Counted from the stretch's first letter, positions 33,248-42,546 are shown. The stretch is DNA of 42,618 nt from an uncultured Denitrobacterium sp. (GCA_905236045.1 CAJOOG010000082.1:1-42618), one strand, 5' to 3'. The notes: generated by a model not told the origin, from the letters alone. A program made the numbers and translations.

Positions 33248-34550
33248 GGAACATGCTCCAAACGTGTTTCAGGCCCTCGATCAGGCGGTCGATATCGGAC
33301 GAATCGTTGTAGAAGGCCAAGGAGGCCCGGCAGCACGAATCGATTCCCAAATAGGATAGCAGCGGTTGGGCGCAATGATGCCCCGCGCGTATGGCGACGC
33401 CGTCCATATCCAGAATCGATGCGACATCGTGCGGATGGATGGCGCACAGGTTGAAGCTGACGACCCCATGATGCAGCGCGGGGTCCGCCGAGCCGATGAG
33501 GCGCACGAAGTCGAGCTCGGCCAGACGGCGCATGCAAAGCGCGACGAGCGCCTGCTCGCGGGCGCCCATGGCCTCGTAGCCGATCTCCTCGACATAGCGC
33601 AGCGCCGCATCGAGGGCATAGATGCCGGCCGCATCCTGAGTACCCGCCTCGAACTTCTCGGGGAGGGGCGCCCACGCGGCATCCTGCTCGGTCACCGACT
33701 CGATCATCTCGCCGCCGGTCAAAAACGGCGGCATGGCGTCGAGCAGATCGTGGCGGCCCCAGAGCACGCCGATGCCCATCGGCGCGAACACTTTATGCCC
33801 CGAGAAGGCGAAGAAGTCGCATCCGAGCTCGGTCACATCCACTGCGAAATGCGGCACCGATTGCGCGCCATCGACGATCATCGCGGCGCCGAACTCGTGC
33901 GCGATCTGCCCCATGAGCTTCACGTCGTTCGCCACGCCGAGCACGTTGGAGACGTGAATGGCGCTGACGATCTTCGTGCGCGGCCCGATTTTCGCACGCA
34001 TCTCCTCTTCCGAGATGAGACCCTGCTCGTCCGGATACAGGTAGACGAGCTTCGCACCCGCTTTACGGCAGGCCTGCTGCCAGGGAATCAGGTTCGAATG
34101 GTGTTCCATCACGGTGATGCACACCTCATCGCCCGGGCCTAGCACCTGGGAGCCATACGAATACGCGAGCAGGTTCAGCGCCTCGGAGGCGTTGCGGCAG
34201 AACACGATGCCGCGAGCGTCCTTCTTGGCATCGAGCCCCAGGAAGCCCGCCACATGCGCACGGGCGGCCCCTATGGCCTCGGTGGCCTCGACCGACAGAC
34301 GGTACAGACCGCGGAGCGCGTTCGCGTTCATGGTCTCGTAGAAGCGCCGCTGCGCATCGAGCACCACGGCGGGCCGCTGCGCGGTGGCGGCGCTATCCAG
34401 GAAAGCCAGGTCGGAACGTCCGGCGAGCAGGGGAAAATCCAGCTTGTAGGGAGAGGTCGCGAGGGCCGAGGCCCGGGCGTTGCGCGCGCCCCATTCAGCG
34501 CGTCCCGCATCGGTGAGCATGTCCTCGCCGCGTAACTTGATTTCAGTCAT
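33237..34550 (-). CDS. sufS: Cysteine desulfurase SufS
   Basis: A 437-residue group II PLP-dependent cysteine desulfurase supplying persulfide sulfur for Fe-S assembly. MEHHSNLIPWQ (PLP stacking His), DGAQSVPH, PLP Lys253 in FSGHKVFAPMGIG, and catalytic Cys393 in RAGHHCAQPLL. The loop around Cys is short, as in SufS. The start at 34550 is supported by AGGAG and lies four bases after the sufD stop. It has an extra ~30-residue N-terminal stretch compared with minimal SufS. Confidence 0.96.
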   Translation of the reverse strand: MTEIKLRGEDMLTDAGRAEWGARNARASALATSPYKLDFPLLAGRSDLAFLDSAATAQRPAVVLDAQRRFYETMNANALRGLYRLSVEATEAIGAARAHVAGFLGLDAKKDARGIVFCRNASEALNLLAYSYGSQVLGPGDEVCITVMEHHSNLIPWQQACRKAGAKLVYLYPDEQGLISEEEMRAKIGPRTKIVSAIHVSNVLGVANDVKLMGQIAHEFGAAMIVDGAQSVPHFAVDVTELGCDFFAFSGHKVFAPMGIGVLWGRHDLLDAMPPFLTGGEMIESVTEQDAAWAPLPEKFEAGTQDAAGIYALDAALRYVEEIGYEAMGAREQALVALCMRRLAELDFVRLIGSADPALHHGVVSFNLCAIHPHDVASILDMDGVAIRAGHHCAQPLLSYLGIDSCCRASLAFYNDSSDIDRLIEGLKHVWSMFHGE

Positions 34551-34554
34551 AACC

Positions 34555-35871
34555 TCACTCCTCGTCGAACAAGCCGGAAAACCCGGGGGCAACGGAATCG
34601 CCCAGGCGGATAGCGGCGGCGCGGGATGCTTCGTCGGGCGCGTCGAGGGCCGCCTGCTCGACCATCGCGCTCACGAACATGCGCTCCGCGGCATCGGGCG
34701 CGAGACCGCGGCTTGCCAGGTAGAACATCTGCTCGTCGCGGATATGGCCTATCGTGGCGCCGTGGTTGCCGGCCACGTCGTCCTCGTTGCACAGGATGAC
34801 GGGCACCGTCTTGTTGTGCACGTCCTCGTCGACGAGCAGCACGCTCTCCCGCTCGGAGCCTTCCGCGCCCTTCGAGCCGCGTATGAGGTCGATGGTGCCG
34901 CGCAGCGTCTTGGAGGACCTGCCCGCCAGCACGCCGTTCGCATCCAAGTTGCAGACGCTCTTGCGTCCATGATGGCGCAGGATGTAGTTGAAGTCGTGCG
35001 CCTGCGCATCCCGACCGAGGTAGCGCGTACTCACTCCGACCTGGGAGGCATCGCCGCGCAAGTCGCCGGCCAATCCGGTGAAGGTGCTCTGCGCCCCCAG
35101 AACGGTTTGGCGTACTTCTATGCGCGAGCGAGCGTCGGCGAACAGCCCCATATCGTCGATGTCGGTGACGCCCTGCGGAAGCGTCTGCGTGCGCACGATG
35201 TTCACACGGGCGTCTTCGGCGGCGAACACGCGCAGCGTCGTTGCAGTCGCACCCGCGGGCGCGCCGGCGTCGGCCGCAGCGTCGGGCGCATCGGCGTCGC
35301 GGGCGCCATCGACCACCACTGAAAGGTTCACCGTCGAGGCCTTATCGGCCACGATGTCGATGGCCGCGGCGCAAAGCGCGTCGGGTACGGCACTGACGAT
35401 CACCTGCGCGCGCACATCTTGTCCCGCCTTGGGGGCTATGACGATGCGCTTCTGCGCCGCGGATTGCAGATAGGCGGCCGCTTCTGCGCCGATGCCGTGC
35501 TCGAAGGCCACGGCCAGCGAGCGGGCCTCCTCCATCTCGTCGGCGGCCAGCTGGTAGCCCGATTGCGCCGTGCCCCCGTAGGTGGCATCCGCCTCCGCCG
35601 CCATATAATCCGCCAACTTGGCGCGCTCTTCGGCGGTCGGAGCGGGATGTTTTGCCTCCCACGCCATCTGGGCCCCGTCCAGCGCCCGCTCGAATGCGTC
35701 CTCGGCCCCGCGGGCTTCCACGGGCACGCTCTCTTTCACATCCGCGACGATGTCGAGCCCTTCGGCAAACTCGATCCGCGCATCGTTCATCTTCAGAAAA
35801 TGCCAGGTGGGAGCGGGCATAGCGCTCGCATGCCCCACCGTCGCGCCCTTCGTCTGCTGCGCCGTCATCAT
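34555..35871 (-). CDS. sufD: SufD, Fe-S scaffold subunit
   Basis: A 438-residue SufB/D beta-helix protein. C-terminal marks: YILRHHGRKSVCNLDANGVL, CNEDDVAGNHGATIGHI (conserved His used in cluster building), EQMFYLASRGLAPDAAERMF. Middle region carries an Ala/Asp-rich insert (about 195-215) not part of the fold. Its start ATG overlaps the sufB stop in ATGA, a classical coupled junction. With SufB and SufC it makes the SufBC2D complex. Confidence 0.93.
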   Translation of the reverse strand: MMTAQQTKGATVGHASAMPAPTWHFLKMNDARIEFAEGLDIVADVKESVPVEARGAEDAFERALDGAQMAWEAKHPAPTAEERAKLADYMAAEADATYGGTAQSGYQLAADEMEEARSLAVAFEHGIGAEAAAYLQSAAQKRIVIAPKAGQDVRAQVIVSAVPDALCAAAIDIVADKASTVNLSVVVDGARDADAPDAAADAGAPAGATATTLRVFAAEDARVNIVRTQTLPQGVTDIDDMGLFADARSRIEVRQTVLGAQSTFTGLAGDLRGDASQVGVSTRYLGRDAQAHDFNYILRHHGRKSVCNLDANGVLAGRSSKTLRGTIDLIRGSKGAEGSERESVLLVDEDVHNKTVPVILCNEDDVAGNHGATIGHIRDEQMFYLASRGLAPDAAERMFVSAMVEQAALDAPDEASRAAAIRLGDSVAPGFSGLFDEE

Positions 35872-37289
35872 CCAATCGCCCCCTCCATCTCCAACTTAAT
35901 CAGGTTGTTCATCTCCACCGCATACTCGAGCGGCAGCTCCTTGGATATCGGCTCGGCGAAGCCGTTGACTATCATGGTGCGCGCCTCTTCCTCGCCGATG
36001 CCGCGGCTCATCAGATAGAAAATCTTATCGTCGCCGATGCGCCCGATAGTGGCCTCGTGGCCGACATCGACATCCTTGCAGCGGATGTCCATCGCCGGGA
36101 TGGTGTCCGAGCGGCTGAGGTCGTCGAGCATGAGGGACTGGCACGACACCGTGCAGCGCGACCCGGATGCGGCGGGCGTCGCCACGACCGAACTGCGAAA
36201 CGTCTGGATGCCGCCGTCCTTGGAAATGCCCTTCGTCTCCACGCTAGCCGAGGTATCGGGGGCGGCGAGCACCACCTTGCAGCCGGTATCCAGGTTCTGC
36301 CCCCGTCCGGCGAAGGTTATGCCCGTGAACGTGGCGCGGGAACGACGTCCGGCCAGGATGGACATCGGGTACAGGTAGCCCACATGGCTCCCGAACGAGC
36401 CCGATATCCATTCGATCTCGCCGTCCTCGTCGCAACGGCAGCGTTTGGTGTTCAGGTTGTACATGTTCTTCGACCAGTTCTCGATGGTCGAATAGCGCAG
36501 ATGCGCGCGCTTGCCCACGAAAAGCTCCACGGCGCCGGCGTGCAGATTGGCGACGTTGTACTTCGGTGCGCTGCACCCTTCGATGAAGTGCAGATCGGCA
36601 TCGTCTTCCACGATGATGAGCGTATGCTCGAACTGCCCGGCGCCCTTCGCGTTCAGACGGAAGTAGCTCTGCAGGGGATAGTCCAGCTTCACGCCGCGCG
36701 GCACGTAGACGAACGACCCGCCCGACCACACGGCCCCGTGCAGGGCGGCGAATTTGTGGTCTCCAGGCGGGATGAGCGTCATGAACTTCTCCCGGATGAG
36801 GTCGGCGTATTCACCGTGAAGGGCCTCCTCGATGCCGGAGTAGACGATGCCCATCTTGGCCGCATTCTCCTGCATGGAGTGATAGACGAGCTCGGAGTCG
36901 TACTGTGCGCCCACGCCCGCCAAATACGAGCGTTCGGCTTGGGGGATGCCCAGGCGATCGAAGGTGTCCTTGATGTTGTCGGGCACATTCTCCCAATCGG
37001 ACTCCTGGTCGGCATTGGGCTTCACATAGGTGACGATATTGTCCATATCGAGCCCGTCGATGGAGGGGCCCCAATCCGACATCTTCATATCGTTGAACTT
37101 CTCGAGGGACTTCAGACGATGCTCGAGCATCCACGCGGGTTCTTCCTTGCGCTCGGAAATCTCTCGCACGATGGCGGGAGTGAGACCGGCTGCCAGACGC
37201 TCGGCGTCGGCGTCCTCGTAGCGGAAGTCGTACCGGCTGCGGTCGATGTCCTCGACCTGCGTACGCTTCTTCGGCGTGCTCTCTGCCAT
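35868..37289 (-). CDS. sufB: SufB, Fe-S scaffold subunit
   Basis: A 473-residue scaffold. Highly conserved blocks: MSDWGPSIDGLDMDNI, GGSFVYVPRGVKLDYPLQSY, EGCSAPKYNVANLHAGAVE, YSTIENWSKNMYNLNTKR, GSHVGYLYPMSIL, SRCTVSCQSLMLDDLSRSD and VDVGHEATIGRIGDDKIFYL (C-terminal cluster-binding region). The frame is open further upstream to 37556, but that part is read-through of sufC; the ATG at 37289 begins at the family N-terminus and lies 10 bp after the sufC stop. Compare with the shorter SmsB at 5578-6507. Confidence 0.96.
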   Translation of the reverse strand: MAESTPKKRTQVEDIDRSRYDFRYEDADAERLAAGLTPAIVREISERKEEPAWMLEHRLKSLEKFNDMKMSDWGPSIDGLDMDNIVTYVKPNADQESDWENVPDNIKDTFDRLGIPQAERSYLAGVGAQYDSELVYHSMQENAAKMGIVYSGIEEALHGEYADLIREKFMTLIPPGDHKFAALHGAVWSGGSFVYVPRGVKLDYPLQSYFRLNAKGAGQFEHTLIIVEDDADLHFIEGCSAPKYNVANLHAGAVELFVGKRAHLRYSTIENWSKNMYNLNTKRCRCDEDGEIEWISGSFGSHVGYLYPMSILAGRRSRATFTGITFAGRGQNLDTGCKVVLAAPDTSASVETKGISKDGGIQTFRSSVVATPAASGSRCTVSCQSLMLDDLSRSDTIPAMDIRCKDVDVGHEATIGRIGDDKIFYLMSRGIGEEEARTMIVNGFAEPISKELPLEYAVEMNNLIKLEMEGAIG

Positions 37290-37299
37290 GACGCACCGC

Positions 37300-38091
37300 C
37301 TAGTCGTTGCCCGCGGACGCGGCGGGGTCGGCGGGGTCGGCGGCGAACTGCCGCTCGTAGCGCTCGAAGCCCTGCGCGTCGATCTCGTCGATGAGCTCCG
37401 CCGGGCCGTGGGCCACCATAGCGCCGGAGACCATGACGTGCACGCGATCGACATCCAGATGCTCGAGAATGCGCGTGTTGTGCGTGATGATGAGCAACGT
37501 GCCGTCGCAGCGTTCGCGATACAGCTGCATGCCGCGGGAGACGACCGAGAGCGCATCTACGTCCAGGCCCGAGTCGGCCTCGTCCAGAATAGCCAGCTTC
37601 GGCTCCAGGAGCAGCAGCTGAAGCATCTCCACTTTCTTCTTCTCGCCGCCGGAGAATCCCACTCCCAGCTCGCGGTCCAGATAGCTGCGGTCCATGTCCA
37701 ACTCGTCGGCGAGCTGCTCCATCTTACGGCGGAACTCCTTGTTCTTCATCTTCCTGCCGTGCGCTTCCACCATGGCACGCAGGAAGCTGCGCAGCGGCAC
37801 ACCCGGGATCTCGACCGGGGCCTGGAAACTCAAGAACAACCCGGTGCGGCTACGCTTGTCGGCGGCGAGGTCGGTGATGTCGGTGCCGTCGAAGACGATC
37901 CTGCCGCCCTTCGTCTCGTAGACGGGATTGCCCATGAGCGCATGGCCGAGCGTGCTTTTGCCGGCACCGTTCGGACCCATCAGCACCTCGACGCCACCCT
38001 GCGCTATATCCAAATCGATGCCGTGCAGGATTTCCCTCTCGTCCACCGCGGCCACCAGACCCCGGCAGCTGAGCAGCGTGTTCTCTTCCAT
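37300..38091 (-). CDS. sufC: SufC, Fe-S assembly ATPase
   Basis: A 263-residue ABC ATPase. Walker A MGPNGAGKST, FLSFQAPVEIPGV (SufB/D contact segment), signature FSGGEKKKVEMLQ, Walker B LAILDEADSGLDVDAL, H-loop LIITHNTRIL. These match SufC closely, including EADSGLD. A GTG 12 bases earlier is open, but the ATG at 38091 with GAGG six bases upstream is better. First suf gene; the MOSC gene ends 49 bp before it. Confidence 0.95.
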   Translation of the reverse strand: MEENTLLSCRGLVAAVDEREILHGIDLDIAQGGVEVLMGPNGAGKSTLGHALMGNPVYETKGGRIVFDGTDITDLAADKRSRTGLFLSFQAPVEIPGVPLRSFLRAMVEAHGRKMKNKEFRRKMEQLADELDMDRSYLDRELGVGFSGGEKKKVEMLQLLLLEPKLAILDEADSGLDVDALSVVSRGMQLYRERCDGTLLIITHNTRILEHLDVDRVHVMVSGAMVAHGPAELIDEIDAQGFERYERQFAADPADPAASAGND

Positions 38092-38140
38092 GTTCTTCCT
38101 CACTTCCCGTGTCCTTCACTCGTCTGCAGGGACGATGCCG

Positions 38141-38671
38141 CTACAGCGTTCCCGCAACACGCGCCGCCTCGACTTCGGCAAGCGCCTCGGGTGGCGAATA
38201 AACGCACGTTCCATCGCCGTACTTCTCCAGCACCACCATATCACCCGCCTTCACGGGGCCGCCCTTCAGCACCACGCCGAAAACGCCCTCGCGCGGGAAG
38301 ATGCAATCCCCCGCCAGGTGGTAGATGGCGCAGCGGGTGTGGCAGACTTTGCCGATCTGGCTTATCTCGACCAGCACCTCCCCGCCTATGCGCAGCCGAG
38401 TGCCCAACGGCAGCTTCATGACCTCGTAGCCTTCGGTGGTGAAATTCTCGGCGAAATCGCCTTCGGCCACATCGAGCCCCATGCCCCGGGCCCTCTCGAT
38501 CGACTCCCAAGCCAGGAAGGAAACCTGCCGATGCCAGTCTCCGGCATGGGCATCGGCGTCGAGCCCGCGATTCTCGACGACCTCGATGGAGCGCTCGCCG
38601 ACAGGCGACTTGCGCTGCCCCTTCTTCTCCGAGATATTGACTGAACGCATGCGCGCGATAACGCTGGCCAT
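38141..38671 (-). CDS. MOSC domain protein
   Basis: A 176-residue MOSC-domain protein (C-terminal domain of molybdenum cofactor sulfurases; also YiiM/YuaD-type stand-alone proteins). Marks: ISEKKGQRKSPVGE, NRGLDADAHAGDWHRQVSFL, GDFAENFTTEG, LPLGTRLRIGGEVLVEISQI, and conserved Cys in KVCHTRCAIYHLAGDCIFPREG. MOSC domains carry sulfur from a desulfurase to metal centres or bind Mo cofactor. It lies on the same strand directly ahead of sufC (49 bp), so SufS could be its sulfur source. Strong GGAGGAGAAGG precedes the ATG at 38671. Confidence 0.9.
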   Translation of the reverse strand: MASVIARMRSVNISEKKGQRKSPVGERSIEVVENRGLDADAHAGDWHRQVSFLAWESIERARGMGLDVAEGDFAENFTTEGYEVMKLPLGTRLRIGGEVLVEISQIGKVCHTRCAIYHLAGDCIFPREGVFGVVLKGGPVKAGDMVVLEKYGDGTCVYSPPEALAEVEAARVAGTL

Positions 38672-38937
38672 CGTCCTTCTCCTCCTGACCTGCGACTGGA
38701 TGCACGGATGCAGTCGACCGCATGCACCGCAACGCTTCTCCGCCTTGCCCGTGCATCATTCAATTCCCACTCGTCAATTCCTAGTAGCTCGCTAGAGTTT
38801 AATGGGCGCCCGATGCCGCGTCAAGAGAAGCCCGCCACTTCACAAAACCACGGCATCGCGCTGTTGTTCAGCCGTTGGCCTTTCGCAGGCCGAGCGCGGC
38901 GGCCCTGCCGCCGGGCGGGTCGGGGCAGGCGGGGCGC

Positions 38938-40116
38938 CTACGATTCGCTGAAGTCGGTGTCGAGCGCCACCTGCAGCTCGTAATCGGGGTAGAGCTCCTG
39001 GAGGGCGACCACCACGTCGCGACAGACGGCTCGGCGGTCCTCGGCGTCGAAGCTCACCACCACATCAAGGCGCATCCGCTTGCGCTCCTCCATCACATAG
39101 AACCCATGCACCTGGAGGACGTGCTCGTGCGCAAGGGCGACCCGGTAGACCTCTTCTCTCTTGCGAGCCGCCTCGTCGTCGCTGTTCAGCGAATAGACGC
39201 CGACGGCCGTCAAAACCACATGATGCTTCTCGTATACCTCGATCGTCATCGCGCGAGTGAGTTCGTCGAGCTGGCTGGCCGTGTAGGTGTCGGGCACTTC
39301 GATGTGGATCGAGCCGGTGCAGACATCGGGGCCGTAATCGTTGAGCACGAGGTCGTAAGACCCGCTCACATCGGGATAGGCCTCCACGGTCGCGCGAATC
39401 GCGCGGGCGAGTTCGGCATCCGCCCGCTCGCCGAGGACCTTCGAGAGGGTCTCCCTCAGCATATCCACCCCCGCCTTGACGATGACGAGGGAGATGACGG
39501 CGCCGAGCCAGGCTTCCAGCGATATGCCAGTGTGGATGAACACGAGCGCCGCGACGAGCGTGGAGAGGGAAATGACGGCATCGAGCGTCGCGTCGGTGCC
39601 GGAATTCACGAGCGAATCCGACTTGACGCGCTCCCCGACACCCTTGACGTAGCGTCCGAGCACGAGCTTGACGACGACGGCGACCGCGACGATGACGAGG
39701 GCCGAGGCGCTGTAATCGGGAACATCCGGTTCGATGATCTTCTTCACCGACTCGACCAGGGAAGTGACGCCCGCGTACAGGACGATAACGGCGATGACCA
39801 TGGCCGAGAGATACTCGATGCGCCCGTGCCCGAAGGGGTGCGCACGGTCGGGCTCCTTGCCGGCCAGACGCGTGCCGATAATGGTGATGATGGAGGAGGC
39901 CGCATCCGAGAGGTTGTTCACGGCGTCCATGAAGATGGCCACCGAATGCGAGGCCACGCCGATGACGGCCTTGAAAGCAGCCAAGAACACGTTGGCGACG
40001 ACGCCCACGACGCTCGTGCGGACGATTACGGCGTCACGCCTCGCCTGGGCCGCCTCGGCATCCGCCGCCTTCGCCCCGCTCATCGCATTCTGCTTGATTC
40101 TCTCGAGGATGCCCAT
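38938..40116 (-). CDS. Cation diffusion facilitator (CDF) metal exporter
   Basis: A 392-residue CDF transporter with about six membrane helices. Metal-site motifs: SHSVAIFMDAVNNLSDAASS (helix 2, D...D) and DRAHPFGHGRIEYLSA (loop and helix 3); helix 5 has VNSGTDATLDAVISL. The C-terminal cytoplasmic part is longer than usual (about 185 residues), with one ferredoxin-like dimerisation domain ending near 300 and a further ~90 residues. Likely exports Zn2+, Mn2+, Fe2+ or similar; DxxxD in helix 5 with Asn/Asp in helix 2 does not settle which. Confidence 0.93.
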   Translation of the reverse strand: MGILERIKQNAMSGAKAADAEAAQARRDAVIVRTSVVGVVANVFLAAFKAVIGVASHSVAIFMDAVNNLSDAASSIITIIGTRLAGKEPDRAHPFGHGRIEYLSAMVIAVIVLYAGVTSLVESVKKIIEPDVPDYSASALVIVAVAVVVKLVLGRYVKGVGERVKSDSLVNSGTDATLDAVISLSTLVAALVFIHTGISLEAWLGAVISLVIVKAGVDMLRETLSKVLGERADAELARAIRATVEAYPDVSGSYDLVLNDYGPDVCTGSIHIEVPDTYTASQLDELTRAMTIEVYEKHHVVLTAVGVYSLNSDDEAARKREEVYRVALAHEHVLQVHGFYVMEERKRMRLDVVVSFDAEDRRAVCRDVVVALQELYPDYELQVALDTDFSES

Positions 40117-40240
40117 AGCGATCTCCGCCGCGATTCTTGCCGGCCGGGCCGATCATGCGGCCCGCGCGAGAACCGCACGCCCGAAAGGACGCTCGGCGCA
40201 AGACTCGGCTCGAGGAGTCGAGTCTTGCGAGAGAAGATTT

Positions 40241-40552
40241 CTAGAGGAACTTCACGGCGGTGCCGTAGGCGAGCATCTCCTGCGTGCCCTCCATGACCGA
40301 CGAGCTTGCGAAGCGCATGCAGATGATGGCGTTCGCGCCCATCTGCTCGGCTTGGTCGATCATGCGCTTCTCGGCGATGCTGCGGCCTTCCATCATCATG
40401 TCGGTGTAACTCTTGATCTCGCCTCCCGCGATGTTCTTGAATCCCGCCATGATGTCGCGCCCGATGTTTTTCGAGGTAACGACATTGCCGGACACCAGCC
40501 CGAGCACCTGCACCTGCTGACCGGGAATGATGTCGCCTGTGGTGATGAGCAT
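40241..40552 (-). CDS. YbjQ/UPF0145 family protein
   Basis: A 103-residue protein of the YbjQ (DUF74, Pfam YbjQ_1) family: ITTGDIIPGQQVQVLGLVSG, SKNIGRDIMAGFKNIAGGEI, YTDMMMEGRSIAEKRMIDQA, GANAIICMRF. It forms pentamers in solved structures; function unknown, with a metal-binding role suggested. Single gene between the CDF exporter and the symporter. Confidence 0.95.
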   Translation of the reverse strand: MLITTGDIIPGQQVQVLGLVSGNVVTSKNIGRDIMAGFKNIAGGEIKSYTDMMMEGRSIAEKRMIDQAEQMGANAIICMRFASSSVMEGTQEMLAYGTAVKFL

Positions 40553-40683
40553 AGTCTGCCTTCCTTTCGGCTCTCATGCGAACACATCGGGCTATTCTAC
40601 CCAATATCGGGCAGCTTCTGTCAATCCCCCTGGCCGCAGGGCGGCAGAATCGACTCTCGGGCAGCAGCGCGACCCGAGGCCGG

Positions 40684-42189
40684 CTACTGCCTTGGGAAGA
40701 AGTTCTCGAGCGCTCGCGCGTCCGTCGGCTTCGCCAACAGGGAGCCCACCGCCATCAGCACGAGCGCCACCACGATGCCTATGGTGATCTGATGCAATCC
40801 GGCTATCTTGAAGCCGAGCGCCATTGCCGCGCAGTACGCCAGCGTACCGCCCGCCATGGACAGCAGCGCTCCGGTCGCGTTCGCCCTCTTCCAGAAAAGG
40901 CCACCTACCAGCACCCAGCAGAACGCCGTCTCCAGGCCGCCGAAGGCGAACATGTTGATCTTCCAGATGACATCGGGCGGCACGACCGAGAGCGCGAACA
41001 CTATCGCCCCTATCGCCAGCGTGACGATCTGACTGGCGGAAACGGCCCCGCGCTCGGGTACTTCACGGCCTTTCTCCTGCAGGTGATGCAGCCACAGGTC
41101 CTTCACGATGGATGACGAACTCGCGATGAGCAGGCTCGACACCGTCGAGATGCTCGCGGCGATCGGCCCGATGATGGCGATGCCGGCCAGCCAAGGCGGC
41201 AGGCTCTCCACGATGGCGGTCGGGATGATGTTGTCCACGCTCGAGCCGTAATCGGCGAGCGAGCCCGGCAGGATACCCGCCGAGAGCACGCCGAGCGACG
41301 TGACGCCTATCATCATGAAGCCCACGATGACGGTGCCCCACACCATGGCGCGATTGATGGCCTTCGAATCGCGGGGGCTCATCGTGCGCACGACGCTTTG
41401 CGGCAGGCAGAAGGTGAAGACGCCGACGAGCAGCCATTGCGTGAAGTACAGCCCGATGGGCATGTTGCCGCCCGAGAGCGGCTCCATCATCTGGGGATGG
41501 CTGGCAGCGATCGCATCCATGATGTTCTCCCAGCCGCCGCCGGCGTTGAGGATGCCGCCTGCGAGGACCACGATGCCCACTATCATGGCGATGCCGCAGA
41601 GCGTGTCGGTGAAGGCGACGCCGCGAAAACCGCCGAGCGTGGTGAAGAGGATGGCCGCGATGCCGAATATCGCCAACCCGACCACATAGCTGCACCCCGT
41701 CACCGCCTCGAAGAGCTTCGCCCCGCCGACGAACTGGGCGACCATGGTCGCGGCGAAGAACACGACGATGACGAGAGCCGAGAGCACGGCGAGGGCATTC
41801 GACTGGTAGCGTTCGCGGATGACGTCGATGACGGTGACCGCGCCGAGCCTACGGCTGATGAGCGCCATCTTCTTGCCCAGGATGCCGTACAGCAGAAACA
41901 GCGCCGTCACCTGCACGGCGGCCATGTACACCCAGCCCCAGCCAATCGACCAGGCCTGGCCCGGTCCGCCGACGAAGCTGCTCACGCTGCCGTAGGTGGC
42001 GATGGTGGTCATGGCGAGGACGAAGGGACCCAGGCTGCGATTCCCGAGGAAGTACTCGCTGATGAACCCGCGTGTCGATTTGCCTTCATCCTCCACGCTC
42101 ACCGCAGCTTGGCGCCGCGCGAAGAGCGCCACGACGAGGGCGACGAGGAGGAAGAGGGAAACGGGAAGGATGCCCACGATGCTATTCAC
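40684..42189 (-). CDS. panF: Sodium/pantothenate symporter-type transporter (SSS family)
   Basis: A 501-residue sodium:solute symporter with about 13 membrane helices. FISEYFLGNRSLGPFVLAMT, ATYGSVSSFVGGPGQAW, TLGGFRGVAFTDTLCG and FCLPQSVVRTMSPRDSKAIN match PanF. The start is taken as the GTG at 42189 (GTG AAT AGC...), with GGGAG seven bases upstream and the family-like N-terminus NSIVGILPVSLFLLV; it overlaps the end of the preceding small gene by 8 bp. An ATG at 42207 is possible but has no ribosome binding site. Pairing with a YhdT-like subunit is typical for PanF. Confidence 0.9.
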   Translation of the reverse strand: MNSIVGILPVSLFLLVALVVALFARRQAAVSVEDEGKSTRGFISEYFLGNRSLGPFVLAMTTIATYGSVSSFVGGPGQAWSIGWGWVYMAAVQVTALFLLYGILGKKMALISRRLGAVTVIDVIRERYQSNALAVLSALVIVVFFAATMVAQFVGGAKLFEAVTGCSYVVGLAIFGIAAILFTTLGGFRGVAFTDTLCGIAMIVGIVVLAGGILNAGGGWENIMDAIAASHPQMMEPLSGGNMPIGLYFTQWLLVGVFTFCLPQSVVRTMSPRDSKAINRAMVWGTVIVGFMMIGVTSLGVLSAGILPGSLADYGSSVDNIIPTAIVESLPPWLAGIAIIGPIAASISTVSSLLIASSSSIVKDLWLHHLQEKGREVPERGAVSASQIVTLAIGAIVFALSVVPPDVIWKINMFAFGGLETAFCWVLVGGLFWKRANATGALLSMAGGTLAYCAAMALGFKIAGLHQITIGIVVALVLMAVGSLLAKPTDARALENFFPRQ

Positions 42190-42505
42190 GAGCACGCTCC
42201 CGCCCATCCACGGACGCGCAAGAGGCGTCGTCATCCAGATCGAAGTCGGCGAAGAAGCGCCGTGCGAGCACAATCGCCACGACGACGGCACAGGCCCACG
42301 AACCCAGCGTTCCCGTCACGATCCACAAAGGCGTGTGGAACAGCTCGACATCGAGTCCGGCCAAGCCGAATCCGCACACCGCCCAGACGAAGATTGTGAC
42401 GACGAGGCCGACTACGGTAGCGACCGCCTCCCGATTCGCCTGTTTGAGCTTCTGCCCATAGGTAGGAGCCTGCGAGCCCGCGAGCCCCCGTTGATTGGAG
42501 TTCAT
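42182..42505 (-). CDS. YhdT/DUF997-like small membrane subunit of the symporter
   Basis: A 107-residue protein with two membrane helices (about 32-54 and 65-88) and an acidic C-terminus. The N-terminus YGQKLKQANREAVATVVG and FVWAVCGFGLAG are typical of DUF997/YhdT proteins encoded directly ahead of panF. The ATG at 42505 is preferred over one at 42526 because AGGGGG lies seven bases before it. That ribosome binding site is part of a perfect 10-bp inverted repeat (42513-42540). Confidence 0.85.
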   Translation of the reverse strand: MNSNQRGLAGSQAPTYGQKLKQANREAVATVVGLVVTIFVWAVCGFGLAGLDVELFHTPLWIVTGTLGSWACAVVVAIVLARRFFADFDLDDDASCASVDGRERARE

Positions 42506-42512
42506 GAAACTT

Positions 42513-42546
42513 CCCCCTGTTCTCATGGATGAACAGGGGGATTATA
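42513..42546 (-). promoter_or_regulatory. Inverted repeat covering the ribosome binding site, next to a -10 element
   Basis: CCCCCTGTTC, an 8-base loop and GAACAGGGGG form a perfect 10-bp inverted repeat (42513-42522 and 42531-42540). On the minus strand TATAAT (42541-42546) abuts it, and the downstream arm contains the Shine-Dalgarno of the small symporter subunit. It may be a DNA operator overlapping the start of transcription or an RNA hairpin that hides the ribosome binding site. Confidence 0.65.
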
